Origin: Blastocladiella emersonii ATCC 22665
Taxonomy: Eukaryota > Blastocladiomycota > Blastocladiomycetes > Blastocladiales > Blastocladiaceae
Length of the DNA: 64,000 nt
Assembly (NCBI GenBank): GCA_025594325.1
Contig: JANHCV010000013.1
Location: forward strand, 1,240,001 to 1,304,000
Direction of reading: 5' to 3'
Both the position numbers and the translations under genes were made by a program. The notes beneath the pieces are model-generated. The model ran no database searches and was not told the origin of the DNA. It saw only the letters and a list, made by a program, of their open reading frames with translations. Shown here in pieces: positions 52,104 to 62,852 of the stretch. Every line of letters starts with the position of its first letter. Position 1 is the stretch's first letter.

Positions 52104-54614
52104 TTAGTGATGCTCACCACCACCATCATGATGCCCACCATCCTCGCCGCCGTCGAACCCGCCGACATGGTGGAAGTTCCCGTGGTCGTCAACGACGAGC
52201 CCGAGCTCCGCCATATCCGCATGGTCGGCCCCACCATCACCACCCGCCGCGAGATCCGCGGCCCCGAAATCGTGCACGAGCGCCGCGACGTCCGCGTCGT
52301 CCATGCCCGCGCCGCCGATATCCCACCCGCCGGCGCTCGGCGCCGTCGCGTCCTCGATGGCCGCGTCGAGCGCGTGGAACTGCGCCGCGACGTCATCCGA
52401 CGCGGGAGCCGAGGTGTCGTCGACGGCGTTGTGCGCCGCGGATGCGGCGGGAGCGGCAGCTGGCGAGTCGGCAGTGGTGCTGGGCAGGGCGGCGGGGAGC
52501 GCCGCGGGCAGCGCGGACCCGTCGGCGAGCGTGACGGCCTCGGAGTGGGCCGTGGTGCCGAGGTCGAGCGTGAACCCGGCGTCGGTGGCGGGGTTGGCGT
52601 CCGTGAGGTGGTTGGCGGTCACCGCGGCGCCGGCCGCCGACGAACTCGACGCACCGGAATCGTCGACGAGCTTGTTGGGCACCGTCGACGTCGTAGTATG
52701 CGCGGGCGCCTGCGGCGCCGACTGCACGGCGTTAGCCTTCATGAGGTTCCCGACGAGGGCGCCGGCGGTGGCGAGCCCACCGATGGCGGAGACGGCCGAG
52801 ATGTAGGGCATGGCCTTCTGGATCCAGGGCTGCTGGGGTGCGTTCTGGGCCTGGACGGCCTGGGCGATGGAGGCGGGCATGAAGAGCATGAAGGACGACG
52901 CGAGCGAGGGTTTGGGTGCGGCGCCGGGCACGTCCCAGTCGACGAGGGTGAGCGCGCCGTCTTTCGCATCCGCCACCAGAATCTTCTTGGCCTCGGGGTG
53001 CGCGAGGGCGAAGGCGAGCGGGTTGTGCGGGAGCTTGAGGAACTCCCAGACGGCGGCGTGGTCGATGTCGGCGCGCTCGGTGAGGGTGCCGAAATCCTTG
53101 TCAACGGCGAGGTACAGCTCCGTGTCGGCGCACTGCAGGACCATCTTGGCCTTGTGGCCCTGGTTGAGGTCGAAGGTGTCGACGCGCCACATCTTGGTGT
53201 CGGAGACGAGCGAGATGGTGAAGTAGGCGGCACGGTGCGACTCCTTCTTGATGTCGAACTTGGCGAACTTGAAGGCGCCCGCCGTGACCTTGGCCTTGGT
53301 GTCGCGCTCAATGTACCGCTCCTTGATGTCGACCATGGACACGGGCGTCGTCAGGTTGGCCGTCGGGCCCGGCGGCGGGCGCGGCGGGCCGCCGGGACCG
53401 GGCGGGCCGTTCGGACCAGGACCCATCATGGGCGGGCGCGGGCCGCCGGGGCCGCCGGGACCACCCATCATGCCGGGACCGCCGGGCCCGCCCATCATCG
53501 GACCGCCGGGCCCGCCCATCATGGGCGGACGCGGGCCGCCGGGGCCCATCATGCCAGGACCGCCGGGGCCGCCCATCATCGGGCCGCCGGGACCGCCCGG
53601 GCCGCCCATCATCGGCGGGCGCGGACCGCCGGGACCGCCAGGACCGCCAGGGCCCATCATGGGCGGGCGCGGCGGGCCGTTCATGCCCATGGGACCGGGA
53701 CCGGGACCGCCGTTGTTGTTCATCATCATCATGGGTCCGGGACCGCCAGGACCGCCGGGGCCGGCCATGCCCGAGGGCGGGCGCATGCCGGAGCCGATGG
53801 ACGAGACGACGCCGTTGTTGGCGGGCGGGGAGGGCGTGCGCTGGGCGGCGGGCGCGGCAGCGGGCGGGGCGGCGGTGCTCTGGCGCGAGTTGGAGGGCGG
53901 GCGGGCGTTCGAGGTCGGGCGGCCGAGCGACGCCCCGGCGGCCATCTCCATCTTGAACATCTTCTCCCAGCCGGCATCGAGACTGCCGAGCGCGAGCGAC
54001 CCGTCCTTGACGATGAGGACGCGCTTGGTCGGGTGCGTCAACGAGAAGAAGCCGCCCTCGAACGCCTGCATGGTCCAGATACAGAACGAGTTGGGGTTCT
54101 GGACGACCTTGAGGACCGCGTCCTGCTCGGTGCCGACGTAGCGCGGCGGGGTGCCGAACCGGAACAGGACCTGGACGCCCGACTCGGGCTTGTACAGCGG
54201 GACGGGCGGCTGCTGCGCGACGTAGCGCAGGATCGACACGTGCGCGGCGGGCGTCACGGGCGCCGACGACGACGCCCACGTGTAGGCGCCGGCGGCGGAC
54301 GCGGCCGTGGCGTCGGCGATGGCGAGGTGCTGCTGCCACGCGTTGCGCAGGACCACCATCTTGAGCGGCGGCGGCGCGGTCCCCGACGTGGTGCCGGGCC
54401 GGTTGGCGGCGGCGTTGGCCGACTCGGGCCCGCGCGCGGGCGGCGAGTTGCCGCGGGACTGCTGCATGTTGTCTTGCGGGATGGAAGGAAAGGCGCGCGC
54501 CGCGAGCGAGGCGAGCGTGTTGGACGAGGTCGGGATGAGCGGGAGCTGCGGCGGCGTCGACGCGGGGGACAGGTGCTGATGCGTTGCAGTGTCTGAGGGT
54601 GTCGCCGATAGCAT
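52104..54614 (-). CDS. Large protein with two beta-rich domains around a Gly-Pro-Met repeat
   Basis: Uninterrupted 836-residue frame, not recognised by family. After a Ser/Pro-rich start, a first beta-rich domain (about 83-230) has repeated short strands (VSILRYVAQQ, VQVLFRFGTPPRYVG, AVLKVVQNPNSFCIWTM, FFSLTHPTKRVLIV). A low-complexity region (about 270-425) is built from GGPGGPRPPMMGG units. A second beta-rich domain (about 435-590) has FKFAKFDIKKESHRAAYF, MVLQCADTELYLAVDKDFG and VWEFLKL, which suggest beta-trefoil/fascin-like folds in both. A hydrophobic Gly/Ala helix (about 628-650) and an acidic, His/Gly-rich tail (GEDGGHHDGGGEHH) follow. Possible actin-bundling or cell-surface scaffold; inference only. 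The antisense frame of similar length is a GC artefact. Confidence 0.72.
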   Translation of the reverse strand: MLSATPSDTATHQHLSPASTPPQLPLIPTSSNTLASLAARAFPSIPQDNMQQSRGNSPPARGPESANAAANRPGTTSGTAPPPLKMVVLRNAWQQHLAIADATAASAAGAYTWASSSAPVTPAAHVSILRYVAQQPPVPLYKPESGVQVLFRFGTPPRYVGTEQDAVLKVVQNPNSFCIWTMQAFEGGFFSLTHPTKRVLIVKDGSLALGSLDAGWEKMFKMEMAAGASLGRPTSNARPPSNSRQSTAAPPAAAPAAQRTPSPPANNGVVSSIGSGMRPPSGMAGPGGPGGPGPMMMMNNNGGPGPGPMGMNGPPRPPMMGPGGPGGPGGPRPPMMGGPGGPGGPMMGGPGGPGMMGPGGPRPPMMGGPGGPMMGGPGGPGMMGGPGGPGGPRPPMMGPGPNGPPGPGGPPRPPPGPTANLTTPVSMVDIKERYIERDTKAKVTAGAFKFAKFDIKKESHRAAYFTISLVSDTKMWRVDTFDLNQGHKAKMVLQCADTELYLAVDKDFGTLTERADIDHAAVWEFLKLPHNPLAFALAHPEAKKILVADAKDGALTLVDWDVPGAAPKPSLASSFMLFMPASIAQAVQAQNAPQQPWIQKAMPYISAVSAIGGLATAGALVGNLMKANAVQSAPQAPAHTTTSTVPNKLVDDSGASSSSAAGAAVTANHLTDANPATDAGFTLDLGTTAHSEAVTLADGSALPAALPAALPSTTADSPAAAPAASAAHNAVDDTSAPASDDVAAQFHALDAAIEDATAPSAGGWDIGGAGMDDADVAALVHDFGAADLAAGGDGGADHADMAELGLVVDDHGNFHHVGGFDGGEDGGHHDGGGEHH

Positions 54615-55358
54615 GTGCTACGGGAGTTGCGGGAAGAGAGAGAGGACGGTTAGCGGCGGTCGGCGGTCGGTCGACGCGGTCTTCGGGGAACCGCTGCGGT
54701 CCGCTGCGGTCCGCTGCATCGAAACCACTCCCCGCCGCTGCGTTCTCGCCGCTGCCCGCTGTCCGCCGCGTTCCCGAGCACACATCGATTGTTTTCATTT
54801 CAGCACCGGCCTCGCGGCGCACGCGTGCGTGCGGGGTGACGCACCCAAGCCCGCCCGCTGTCGCCGTCGTGGCTGAGCACGGCGCCACGCCCGAATGAAA
54901 TCAATCACGGCGTGCGTGAGCCCGCGCGGACATGAACTTCGCGCGCCGGGCCGCTGGCGGGCAATCTCGGTCGGCAGCGGGGAGGGGAGGGAGGGGAGGG
55001 ATCGCGGCAGCGGTGCTGTGCCGCCATGGCCGCGGCCATCGCCGAACGTACGTCGTGGTCAGTGTCCGTCGAGTCGGGCCGGCGGCAGCCTCGTATACTG
55101 ATGTGTATGCTACGCTGGTGTGTTGGTCTGGGAGAGCGCGGTTCCTCGCCGTCCCCAGCGCCCTTGAGCCGGCCACGGCCGCGTATACATATATAACCCG
55201 CCGCCGTCGCCGTCGCCGTCGCCGTAGCCGCGAACCGCGGCGCGCTGCGGTGCCGCGACCGCCGACCGCAGCCTCTCTACTCCCGACTCACCCACTCGCT
55301 CGCCGACCATCCTAAGGGTTACACCCGCCAATCCACATGTATTCGTCACTCACCAACG
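54615..55358. other. Gene-free interval with hexamer repeat and TATA-like box
   Basis: Upstream of the beta-domain gene and downstream of SYF1 (both minus). A TATACATATATAA box at 55184-55196 sits next to CGTCGC repeats (55201-55230). The box is on the far side from the minus-strand starts, so its use is unclear. Confidence 0.45.
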
Positions 55359-58138
55359 TCAGATCTTGCGCTTCTTGGCCAGCCGCGCCATGGCGCCCTC
55401 CTCCTCCTCTTGCTTGGCCGACTTGGCCGCCTCGGCCTTGGCCCGCTCGGCGACCTTGCCGAACACGGCTGCGGGCACCTGCTTCTGCGCCACCTCGGTG
55501 ACGCCCTCGTCCTCCTCCTCGCCGTCCCCGTCACCGGCGCCGGACGGCACGAACGCGAGCCGCTTCTCCTCCTCGTCCTTCTTGGCCTTTTCCGCGCGCT
55601 CGGCCGCGTCCTTGTGCCGCTGCTTGGCGCTGGCCAGCTGCGCCGCGATATAGTTGACCTCGGTGTTGAACTGCGCCTGCACGCTGCGCTTCACGCGCAA
55701 CATCTCCTTGAACGTATCCTCGTTACCGTACTGCACCTCGAACGCGTGCCACGCCGTCCAGTATTTCGGCATCCCGCGCGGGTCCGCGAGCGCGGCGCCG
55801 TGCGCGAACACGGCGCGCGCACGGTCCACCTCGCCGAGGCGGAGCTCGAGCGCGGCAAACTCGAGACACGTCGCGGCCGCCGCCTTGTCGGGGAGCTGCG
55901 GGAGCGCGCGCTCGTACACGTCGCGTGCGGCGACGAGCCCGAAGTGCGTGGTGGCGACGTGCACCGCGTGCGCGTACAGATGGCGGCGGGCGTCGCGGGG
56001 CGCGGCGCGGCACGCGCGGTCGAGGACGCGCATCGCGCGGCGCACCTGCCCGTGCTGCAGCTCGACCGCCGCGTAGGGGACGTACAGCGCGCGCGCGTGC
56101 TGCGCCGGGCAGTCCGCGACGGCTTGCTCGAACAGGTCGCGCAGGCGCTCGAGGTGCACGCCTGACTGCGGCGCGGGCTCGCCCAATTCCTCGCCCGAGA
56201 GGACCGCGGAAACGTCGACGTCCAGCGCGTACCGGCGCATGAACTTGGCCAGGTACACGGTCCACAGGTCGAGGGCGACGGGCCACTTGAACGCGTCGAT
56301 GCCGCGCTCGTACACCTTGAACGCGTCCTCGTAGTAGTCGTGCGCCTCGAGGTACAGCGCGTAGTTGACGACCACCTGCGGCGTCGCGATCTTGAGGGCC
56401 AGCATCGCGTCGTACGCCGCCACGACCGTGTCGCGCGTCCCGAAACACTCTTCGAGGTCGACGCAGTACGACCACAGCGCGAGCGACTTGCACAGGCGGC
56501 GGTGCGCGGGGACGCGCGTGTCGCGGAAGTCGATGGTGGCGGCGCCCGCGGCGGGGATCGAGCACGCGCGGCCCAACAGATCGCGCGCGGCCGCGACGTT
56601 GCCCGCGCGCAGCTCAAAGTCGGCGTAGGCCGTCCACACGTTGACGAGCTCGCCGACCGTCTTGTACTCGGTGGTGCGCTTGACGGCGTGCTCGAACACG
56701 GCGCGCGCCGCGTCGCGGTCGCCGCGCTGCGTCTCGTGGTAGCCCGCGTACGCGGTCCACAGCTCGTCCATGCCGCCCGTCGCCTGCTTCGGGTGCACCG
56801 TGGCGAGCGCGCGCTGGTAGGTTTGTTCCACCTCGTGGGCGGGCACGAGCGAGGCGCGCTTGATCCACTCGAGCACGTTGTGCGGGTTCTGGCGCAGGAG
56901 CACGTCGTTGACGAGCACGGGCCGCGCGGCCATGAGCCGGTCGAGCCGCGTGAGGCGGAGGTCGACGTCGACTTGCGCGGCGTCGCGCGCCGTGGTGGCT
57001 GCCGCGAGGGCCGCGGCGTCGCCCGCTTTTTTCGCACGCTTGGCCGCCTTCTTGGCCGCGCCGAGCGTCTCGAGGTGCGCAGCGACGACCTGCTCCTCGA
57101 CCTCGAGGTACGCGTCGAACAGCTGGGTGAAATCTCGGAGGGTGACGACGGCGCGGAGGGCCTCCTCGAAGACATTCCGTGCGCGCTCGATGCGGCCGGC
57201 CGCGAGCCAGTACCGGGCGAGCGCGGTCCAGAAGGGCGCGGCGTGCTGCGGGAACCGGCGGATGCCCGCGCGCAGAATGTCGTCGACCGAGACGGCGGTG
57301 AGCGCATCGGGGTGCTGGACGGCGACGGTGCACAGCTTGTCGAAGAGATCGTACGACGATTTACCGCCAGAATCGGTCGACGTGGAGATGGCGCGCATGA
57401 GCTGTGTCGCGGCGCCGTTGTAGTCGCCGAGATCGAGCAGCAGCTTGATGTACGCGTAGTGCTGTTTCGGCTCGAGCTTGAGGTGGCGCTTGTGGACGTG
57501 TGCGGCGAGCGGGCCGCCGACACCCTCGGCCCAGGGCAGGTACAGGTCCCAGACGCGCGGGTGCTGCGTGGTCGGGAGCGCGCGCAGGGCGGCGTCAAAG
57601 GCCTCGCGGATCAGCCCCACGCGGTGCGGCAGCTCCTTTGTCAGCACCCCCAAATAGTCGGTCCACAGGCGCGGCATCTTGTGCAGGGTCAGGAGCGCGC
57701 GGGCGTAGCACCCGTGGAGCCGGGTGGCCTCGGCGTCGCGCGCGTGCGGGTCGGCGACGGACCGGAGCCCCGTGCGCGACCAGTCGAGGTACGCCTTCCA
57801 CAGCTTGTAGGACCCGGGCAGCGTGCGCACGGCGCGCTCGTACAGCAGCGCGAGGTGCGAGCGCGGGGCGCGGCCGAGCGTCACGGCGCCCAGCTTGTGC
57901 TCGAGGTACCGCACCCACGCGCGCACCGAGTACGGATCGCGCAGCAGGTCGTTTTCGAACGGCAGGTCGTCGTCGGCCTGGGGACGCGGGGATGCGGGTT
58001 AGCGGGTGAGGGTGCGTGATGATGGGTGGGAGGCCGTACAATGGTGCGCAGCGCAGTAGCCTTGGCGGCAGCGAGCGCGTCGGCCGAGAAGAACGGCGCT
58101 GCCGGTGGTGCGGAAGCGGGTGGGCCGTCCACGTCCAT
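55359..58138 (-). CDS. SYF1: Pre-mRNA splicing factor SYF1 (XAB2/Cwf3 homologue)
   Basis: Component of the Prp19/NineTeen complex that stabilises the activated spliceosome. Exon 1 is 58138-58040 (MDVDGPPASAPP ... LRTI), the intron 58039-57978 (GTACGG, branch GCTAAC, CCAG), and exon 2 57977-55359; 905 residues, within the usual size for the family. Exon 2 opens with DDDLPFENDLLRDPYSVRAWVRY, the hallmark SYF1 N-terminus. It is followed by serial HAT (half-TPR) repeats such as YERAVRTLPGSYKLWKAYLDW, VWTAYADFELRAGN, and WTAWHAFEVQYGNEDTFKEMLRVKRSVQAQFNTEVNYI near the C-terminus, a strongly conserved block. The Lys/Glu-rich tail ends AKKRKI. Without exon 1 the frame lacks a proper start, so the intron is well supported. 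Confidence 0.95.
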
Positions 58139-58465
58139 TCCGATAAAAGAGCTGCGGCGGCGGGGCGCGGGGTCAGCATTTCGGCGGCCGCGCGATCGGA
58201 TGCATCGTGGTCCATTGCACGCACTTGGGGCGGGCGCGGCGACGGGGAGCGCGCGCGGGTTTCGGGCAGGGTTTCGGGGCGATGAGAGCGGACTCGGCGA
58301 GCGGCCGCAATGTCGGTGCGGTTGCGCGGGAAAGCCGTCACCTGAGAAGGCGTGAGTGGCGAGCCGCGCGCCCTCCAAGGTCCGTTCTCCCGGGCCCGCC
58401 TTCAACGCTGCCCGCTCCCTCCACCGACGCCCTCTCCCCCAACCCACACCCACAACGCTACTCAA
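58139..58465. promoter_or_regulatory. Divergent promoter of SYF1 and TTC36
   Basis: Only 327 bp separate the two start codons on opposite strands, so the core promoters must overlap or share elements. No clear TATA box; GC-rich. Confidence 0.6.
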
Positions 58466-59120
58466 ATGAACATCTCGGCCCACGACAGCAGCATCCTCGA
58501 CCTCATCTTCAGCCCCGGCGCCCACGGCGCGCCCGCGCCCGCCCCGCCAAAGCCCGACCCGGCGCGCCCGAGCCCCTCAGCCCAGGGTCCGTCCTCCCGC
58601 CCTCTGCACCCAGCACCAACTGACACCCCAACCCGCCGTAGCCATCGCCGCCCTCGACCCCGCCACCGCGTCCGAGATGCGCCGCCTCGAGGCCCGCGGC
58701 ATCGAGCTGGCCGAGACCGCCGCCGACACGCCCGCTGCCATCGCCGCCTTCACGTCCGCGCTGGCCCTGTGCCCGGCGAACGCCTCGGTCCTCAACAACC
58801 GCGCCCAGGCGTACCGGCTTCTGGGCGATCTCGACGCGGCGCTCGCCGACCTCAACGCCGCCATCGCGCACGGCGCGGGCGACAGTTTCGTGCTCAAGCA
58901 GGCCCACACGCAGCGCGCCGTCGTGTACAAGTCGCTCGCGCAGCCCGACCAGTCGCTCGCCGACTTCGAGGCCGCCGCGCGCCACGGCAACGAGATTGCG
59001 CGGATCGCCGCCGTCAAGGAGAACCCCATTGCGCAGCTGTGTAACGCCATGGTCACGGACCTCATGGCGCAGTACCACGCGCCGCCACCTTCTGCTGCTG
59101 AGGGCGAGAAGAAGAACTAA
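58466..59120 (+). CDS. TTC36: TTC36-like tetratricopeptide repeat protein
   Basis: Exons 58466-58586 and 58642-59120. The 55-nt intron has donor GTCCGT, branch ACTGAC and acceptor TAG; 199 residues. Exon 1 gives MNISAHDSSILDLIFSPG, matching the short N-terminal LxLIFNP segment of TTC36. Exon 2 has three TPR units: GIELAETAADTPAAIAAFTSAL, ALCPANASVLNNRAQAYRLLGD, and HTQRAVVYKSLAQPDQSLADF. It ends with ENPIAQLCNAMVTDLMAQY, a block like the conserved NPYAALCNxMLxxMM of TTC36. In animals TTC36 is an HSP70-binding protein with tissue and cilium links. Gene order: divergent with SYF1, and its stop lies 11 bp from the stop of the convergent next gene. Confidence 0.85.
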
Positions 59121-59131
59121 TGTACATGGAT

Positions 59132-61376
59132 TTACTTGCTCCCCGACCGCTCCATGAGCCGCGACCCCGACGACCGCAGGTACGACGCGGCGTTGGGCGG
59201 CGGCCAGAACGCCGTCGGGATCTCGCTCACCGTGGTCGCCTTTGAGCTCGTGCTCTCGTCCAGCGCCACCGTGCTCTGCGACGCGCTCGCACTCGCCGTG
59301 GTCGTCTCGGTCGCCACGCTGCTCGCGCTCCCCGACACCACCCGCCGCACCTCAACGTTTCCGGGCGGTGGCGGCGAGCTCGGCCGCACGCTCGCCTGAC
59401 GCTGCCTCCCCGCCGATGAACCGGGTCGGTGTCCAGCGGGACTGGCTGCCGCGCGCCGCGACCCGACCAGCTTGCTCCCCGCCGCGTTGCTCGCCGCCGA
59501 CACGGCAAACACGTGCGTCGCGAGCTCCGCGATCTTGCGCCGCACCGCCAACGACCGCCCCGCGTGTTCGCCGTCCGACGGCAGCTACTCCGCCCAATGC
59601 GTCAGTCACGGCGTCACCGCGAGTGAGGTAACGCGTACCTTGAGCTCCTCCCTTCTCCTCTGCTCCTGCAACGTGCCCCACTGGCCCGGCGGGACGTACC
59701 ACGCGCCGCCGTACCTGGCGCCGGGCGCCATCGCCTTCCCCTCCCCCACCCTCTTCCCTCCCCCACCGGCGCCGCGCCACGCCGGCCGCACCGACACCCG
59801 CCTTCTCGCCGCCGCCACGGCCTCGTCGCGCTCGCGCATCGTCGCCGCACACTCGTCGGACCGTTCAACCCGCATCACCTGCTCCGCCGCCGTGGGGGGC
59901 ACGTGCCGGTCCACGCGCACGATGAAGTGCGCCGCGTCGCTGCCCGCCGTCCACTTGGCCGCGGCCGCGGAGGCGGGGGTCGGCGGCGCGCCGCTGGCGC
60001 GGGAGGAGGTGGGGGAGGGGAGGTTCAGCTGCGCGCGGTAGTGCTCGAACACGGACGTGCCGGGTTTGCGGTCCGACGGCTCTGCGGCGGCGGGTGGTGG
60101 TGGGGGAGGTGGTGGTGCGAAGTCGGCCGGCGAGGAGGGGAGGGGGATGGTCAGCGGGTGGTGTGGTTTCTGCACCACGGTGCTCGGCGACGCGCCCAGC
60201 GTCGATGGTCGCCGGCTCGGCGCTTTGGCCGCGGACGAGGTCCGTCTTGACGCGGTCGACGACGTGGGCACCGTCGTCGATCCGGCCCTCGACGCGCGCG
60301 ACGGCGGCGGCGGAGCGGGCGTCTCCCCCACCACCACGGCCGCCGCGGTCCCCGTCCCCGCGTCCCGACTCGTGACGACGAGGCCGGAGTACTTTTTCCT
60401 TGGCGGCATGCCGCCCTTGCCCTCTGTCCCCTCCTCCCACGCGTACTGGTTCCACGCGCCGCCGCGGTACTGGTGCGCGAGCAAGTGTCCGTCGGTCCCG
60501 CAGATGGAGTTGGCGCGCGACCGCGTGTGCGGCGACGGCGCGCGGACCGAGTTGCGCCGCGACCCGATCAGCGGGTTTGGGACGAGAACCGGGATCACGA
60601 GCTCCATGTACTCTTGCAGGTGTCTACGGTTTGGCGGGGCGTGAGTGAGTGAGGGGTGTGGGAGGGAGAGGGGGACGGACCGCCACAGGCCAGGGTACGA
60701 CGACTCGACCAGGTTCGACATGCGCTCGACGCGGTCGTCCTCGATATCTATGTTCGTGGTCGTGAGTCTCACCCGCGCCCAGTAGATCCGCTAGCGTACC
60801 CTTCTCGTGCTCAATCGTCGCCGCCTGCTCCGCCACCGCCCCGCCCCTCGGCACCACGCCCGCGCCCGGCTGCTGCTCGTGCCGGAACAGCCCGCGCGGG
60901 CCGAGCCAGAGATCGTGCCCGAGCGCGGCAACGAGCTGGAGCACGCCCTCGACATCCATGGGCTCGCAGCGGTACGCCGCGTACCCAGCATGGTCCGCGG
61001 CCTCGCGGTGCGCAAACGCCGCGAGACACGCGCACAGCTCCTCCTGGATCGGGCTCAGGTACACGTCGTCGTCGGGGTCCGTCGACATGGTCTCGCTGCC
61101 GAGCAGGGATTCCGAGGGGAGGCGCGAGCTGGACGAGCCGGCGGTCGCGAGGCGTAAGGTGGAGGGGAGGGAGGCGAGCAGGCCCTCGACGCCGACGCGG
61201 CTCGTCGCCTTCACGAGCGTGCGGACGGCGAGGACCAGCATGTGTCGCTCCAGATGCGACCACAGGCACTCGGGCTCGTTTGAAGCGGGCGCGGTGGTGG
61301 CGGCGGGGGTGCATGACGGGGACGGTGGCCGGCGCCGGAGCAGGGCCGCGGGCGGGTCGCTGACTTTGAAGTGCAT
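59132..61376 (-). CDS. Unknown four-exon protein with Ser/Pro-rich centre
   Basis: Proposed exons 61376-60800, 60747-60681, 60623-59639, 59584-59132 (introns of 52, 57 and 54 nt; donors GTACGC, GTCCGT, GTACGC; all TAG ends), 693 residues from MHFKVSD. The joined frame gives continuous protein-like sequence: LWSHLERHMLVLAVRTLVKAT, LSPIQEELCACLAAFAH, DIEDDRVERMSNLVESSYPGLW, and HLQEYMELVIPVLVPNPLIG. Then Ser/Arg-rich SRRNSVRAPSPHTRSRANS with likely phosphorylation sites, a Pro-rich stretch, and RRKIAELATHVF near the end. An upstream in-frame ATG at 61478 would add about 34 Arg/Thr-rich residues. I do not recognise the family. Helical N-terminal domain with a disordered regulatory tail. Confidence 0.68.
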
Positions 61377-61520
61377 TGGTTTACGTTTATGGGGAGGAGA
61401 GAGCGAAGACGGAGACGTGCGCGTGCGAAGAGTCGTCCTTGCCGCGTCGCGTCGCGTCGCGTCGCGAGACGGGGACATCTCCCACCATCGCGCGTCGCGT
61501 TCAATAAAAACCCAATCTAT

Positions 61521-62852
61521 TCACGACGTCGACAACGACCCGAGCGCGCGTCTTAGGTCCTGGATCGGCTCGACAGGCAGGCCCTGCATGACAGCCTCCA
61601 TCTTGGCGTACACTGCTCCGCGTCGCTCCCACTCGGCCAACCTCGCCCGGACCGCGGCGTGCGCCTCGGCCTCGTCGGCCAGCTGCTTCCTGACAGCCGC
61701 GAGCTCGGCCTCGACCTTGGCGACCTGCGCGCGCATCGCGGCCGCCTCGTGCCGTGCCTCGGTCACCTCGCCGCGCATCCCGGCCGCGGCCGCCGCCTCG
61801 GCCTCGCCGCGGTCGCGCTCCTGGCCCAGCTCGTCGTGCAGCCGCATCGCCGCGAGCTCGCGCGTGTGCATCGCGTCGTGCGCCTGCGCGAGCGCGCGGT
61901 CTTTCTGCTCCACCACCGCCTTGGCCGCGACCAGCTCCGCCGTCAGGTCGCGCACGCGCCGGTGCAGCGTCTCGGTCTCCTCGACCTTGGCCGCAACACG
62001 CACCTCCGCGTCCCGCGAAACCCGCGCGAGCTCGGCCTCCGCGGCCGCGAGCCGCCCGCCGACCCGCGCGTGCTCGCCCAGGAGCTCCTGCATCTCGGCC
62101 TCGCACCGGCGGCGGACCTCGGCCTCGTGCGCGAGCGCGAGCTCGACGTGGCGCAGCTGCGCCGCGGCTTTCGCGCGCGCGGCCTCCGCGTCGCGCGCCG
62201 CCGTCTGCGCCGCCTCGAGGGCGAGCTGGACTCCGGCGTGCGACTCGGCGCGCACGCGCAGGTCCGTGACGACTGCCTGCGCCTCGTCGTGCAGGGAACG
62301 CCACTTTTCCTCGCGCGCGGTCGCTGCGGCCACGTCGGACTTGAGGCGAACGCACTCGGCCTGCGCCGCGGCCGTCGCGGCTTGCAGGGTTTCGACGGTC
62401 TGCTTCGCGCGCGCGGCCGCCGAGGTGAGGCGCGAGACTTCGGCGTGTTTCGCGGCGACCTGCGACTCCCACTCGGCCGTGGCGCGGAGCAAGCGCCGGT
62501 GCGATTCCGCGAGGTCGTCGCGGACCTGGGCGAGCTCGGTCTCGAGGTCCCGCGCGCGCGCGGATTCGGACGCCGCGGAGGCGGTGGCCGCGGCGGTCGC
62601 GGCGTCAGCGGCGGACAGGCGGTCTTGGAACTGGCGCTTCAGCGCGGTCACGTCCTCGGTGGCTTCTTTTTCGGACAGGGACTTGTTGCTCCGTCTACAC
62701 GGCACGCGTGTCAGGTGTGCGGCGAGAGGGAACGCGGTGAGCGTGACGTACAGGAACCGCGTCTCGAGCTCGAGCAGGTAGATCTGCTGCTGCAGCGACT
62801 TGACAAAGTCGTCCTGGGTCTTGCGCTGCGCCGCCTTGGACGCCGACGACAT
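61521..62852 (-). CDS. Long coiled-coil protein
   Basis: Exons 62852-62752 and 62694-61521; the 57-nt intron (GTACGT ... GTAG) keeps frame and has no stop. This yields SLQQQIYLLELETRFLRSNKSL, a heptad start that is more regular than the unspliced frame. About 424 residues after splicing, almost wholly coiled coil with a-d hydrophobics and alternating Glu/Arg/Ala (LETELAQVRDDLAESHRRLL, LHRRVRDLTAELVAAKAVVEQK). A short non-coiled end reads VMQGLPVEPIQDLRRALGSLSTS. Similar QQIYLLELE starts occur in cytoskeletal or basal-body proteins, so a structural role is plausible in a flagellate. Exact family not recognised. Confidence 0.75.
   Translation of the reverse strand: MSSASKAAQRKTQDDFVKSLQQQIYLLELETRFLYVTLTAFPLAAHLTRVPCRRSNKSLSEKEATEDVTALKRQFQDRLSAADAATAAATASAASESARARDLETELAQVRDDLAESHRRLLRATAEWESQVAAKHAEVSRLTSAAARAKQTVETLQAATAAAQAECVRLKSDVAAATAREEKWRSLHDEAQAVVTDLRVRAESHAGVQLALEAAQTAARDAEAARAKAAAQLRHVELALAHEAEVRRRCEAEMQELLGEHARVGGRLAAAEAELARVSRDAEVRVAAKVEETETLHRRVRDLTAELVAAKAVVEQKDRALAQAHDAMHTRELAAMRLHDELGQERDRGEAEAAAAAGMRGEVTEARHEAAAMRAQVAKVEAELAAVRKQLADEAEAHAAVRARLAEWERRGAVYAKMEAVMQGLPVEPIQDLRRALGSLSTS

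Noticed and set aside
51297-54596. 1,099-residue plus-strand frame opposite the beta-domain gene
   Set aside because: Arg/Gly/His-rich composition without domains. It mirrors the minus-strand gene, whose translation has ordered domains. GC-driven shadow.
56340-58019. Long plus-strand frame opposite SYF1
   Set aside because: SYF1 homology on the minus strand is unmistakable; this is its antisense shadow.
60723-60772. 25-nt intron GTGAG...TAG in the gene at 59132-61376
   Set aside because: Too short for this genome; a 52-nt intron with GTACGC donor and the same acceptor gives the same frame and fits the other introns.
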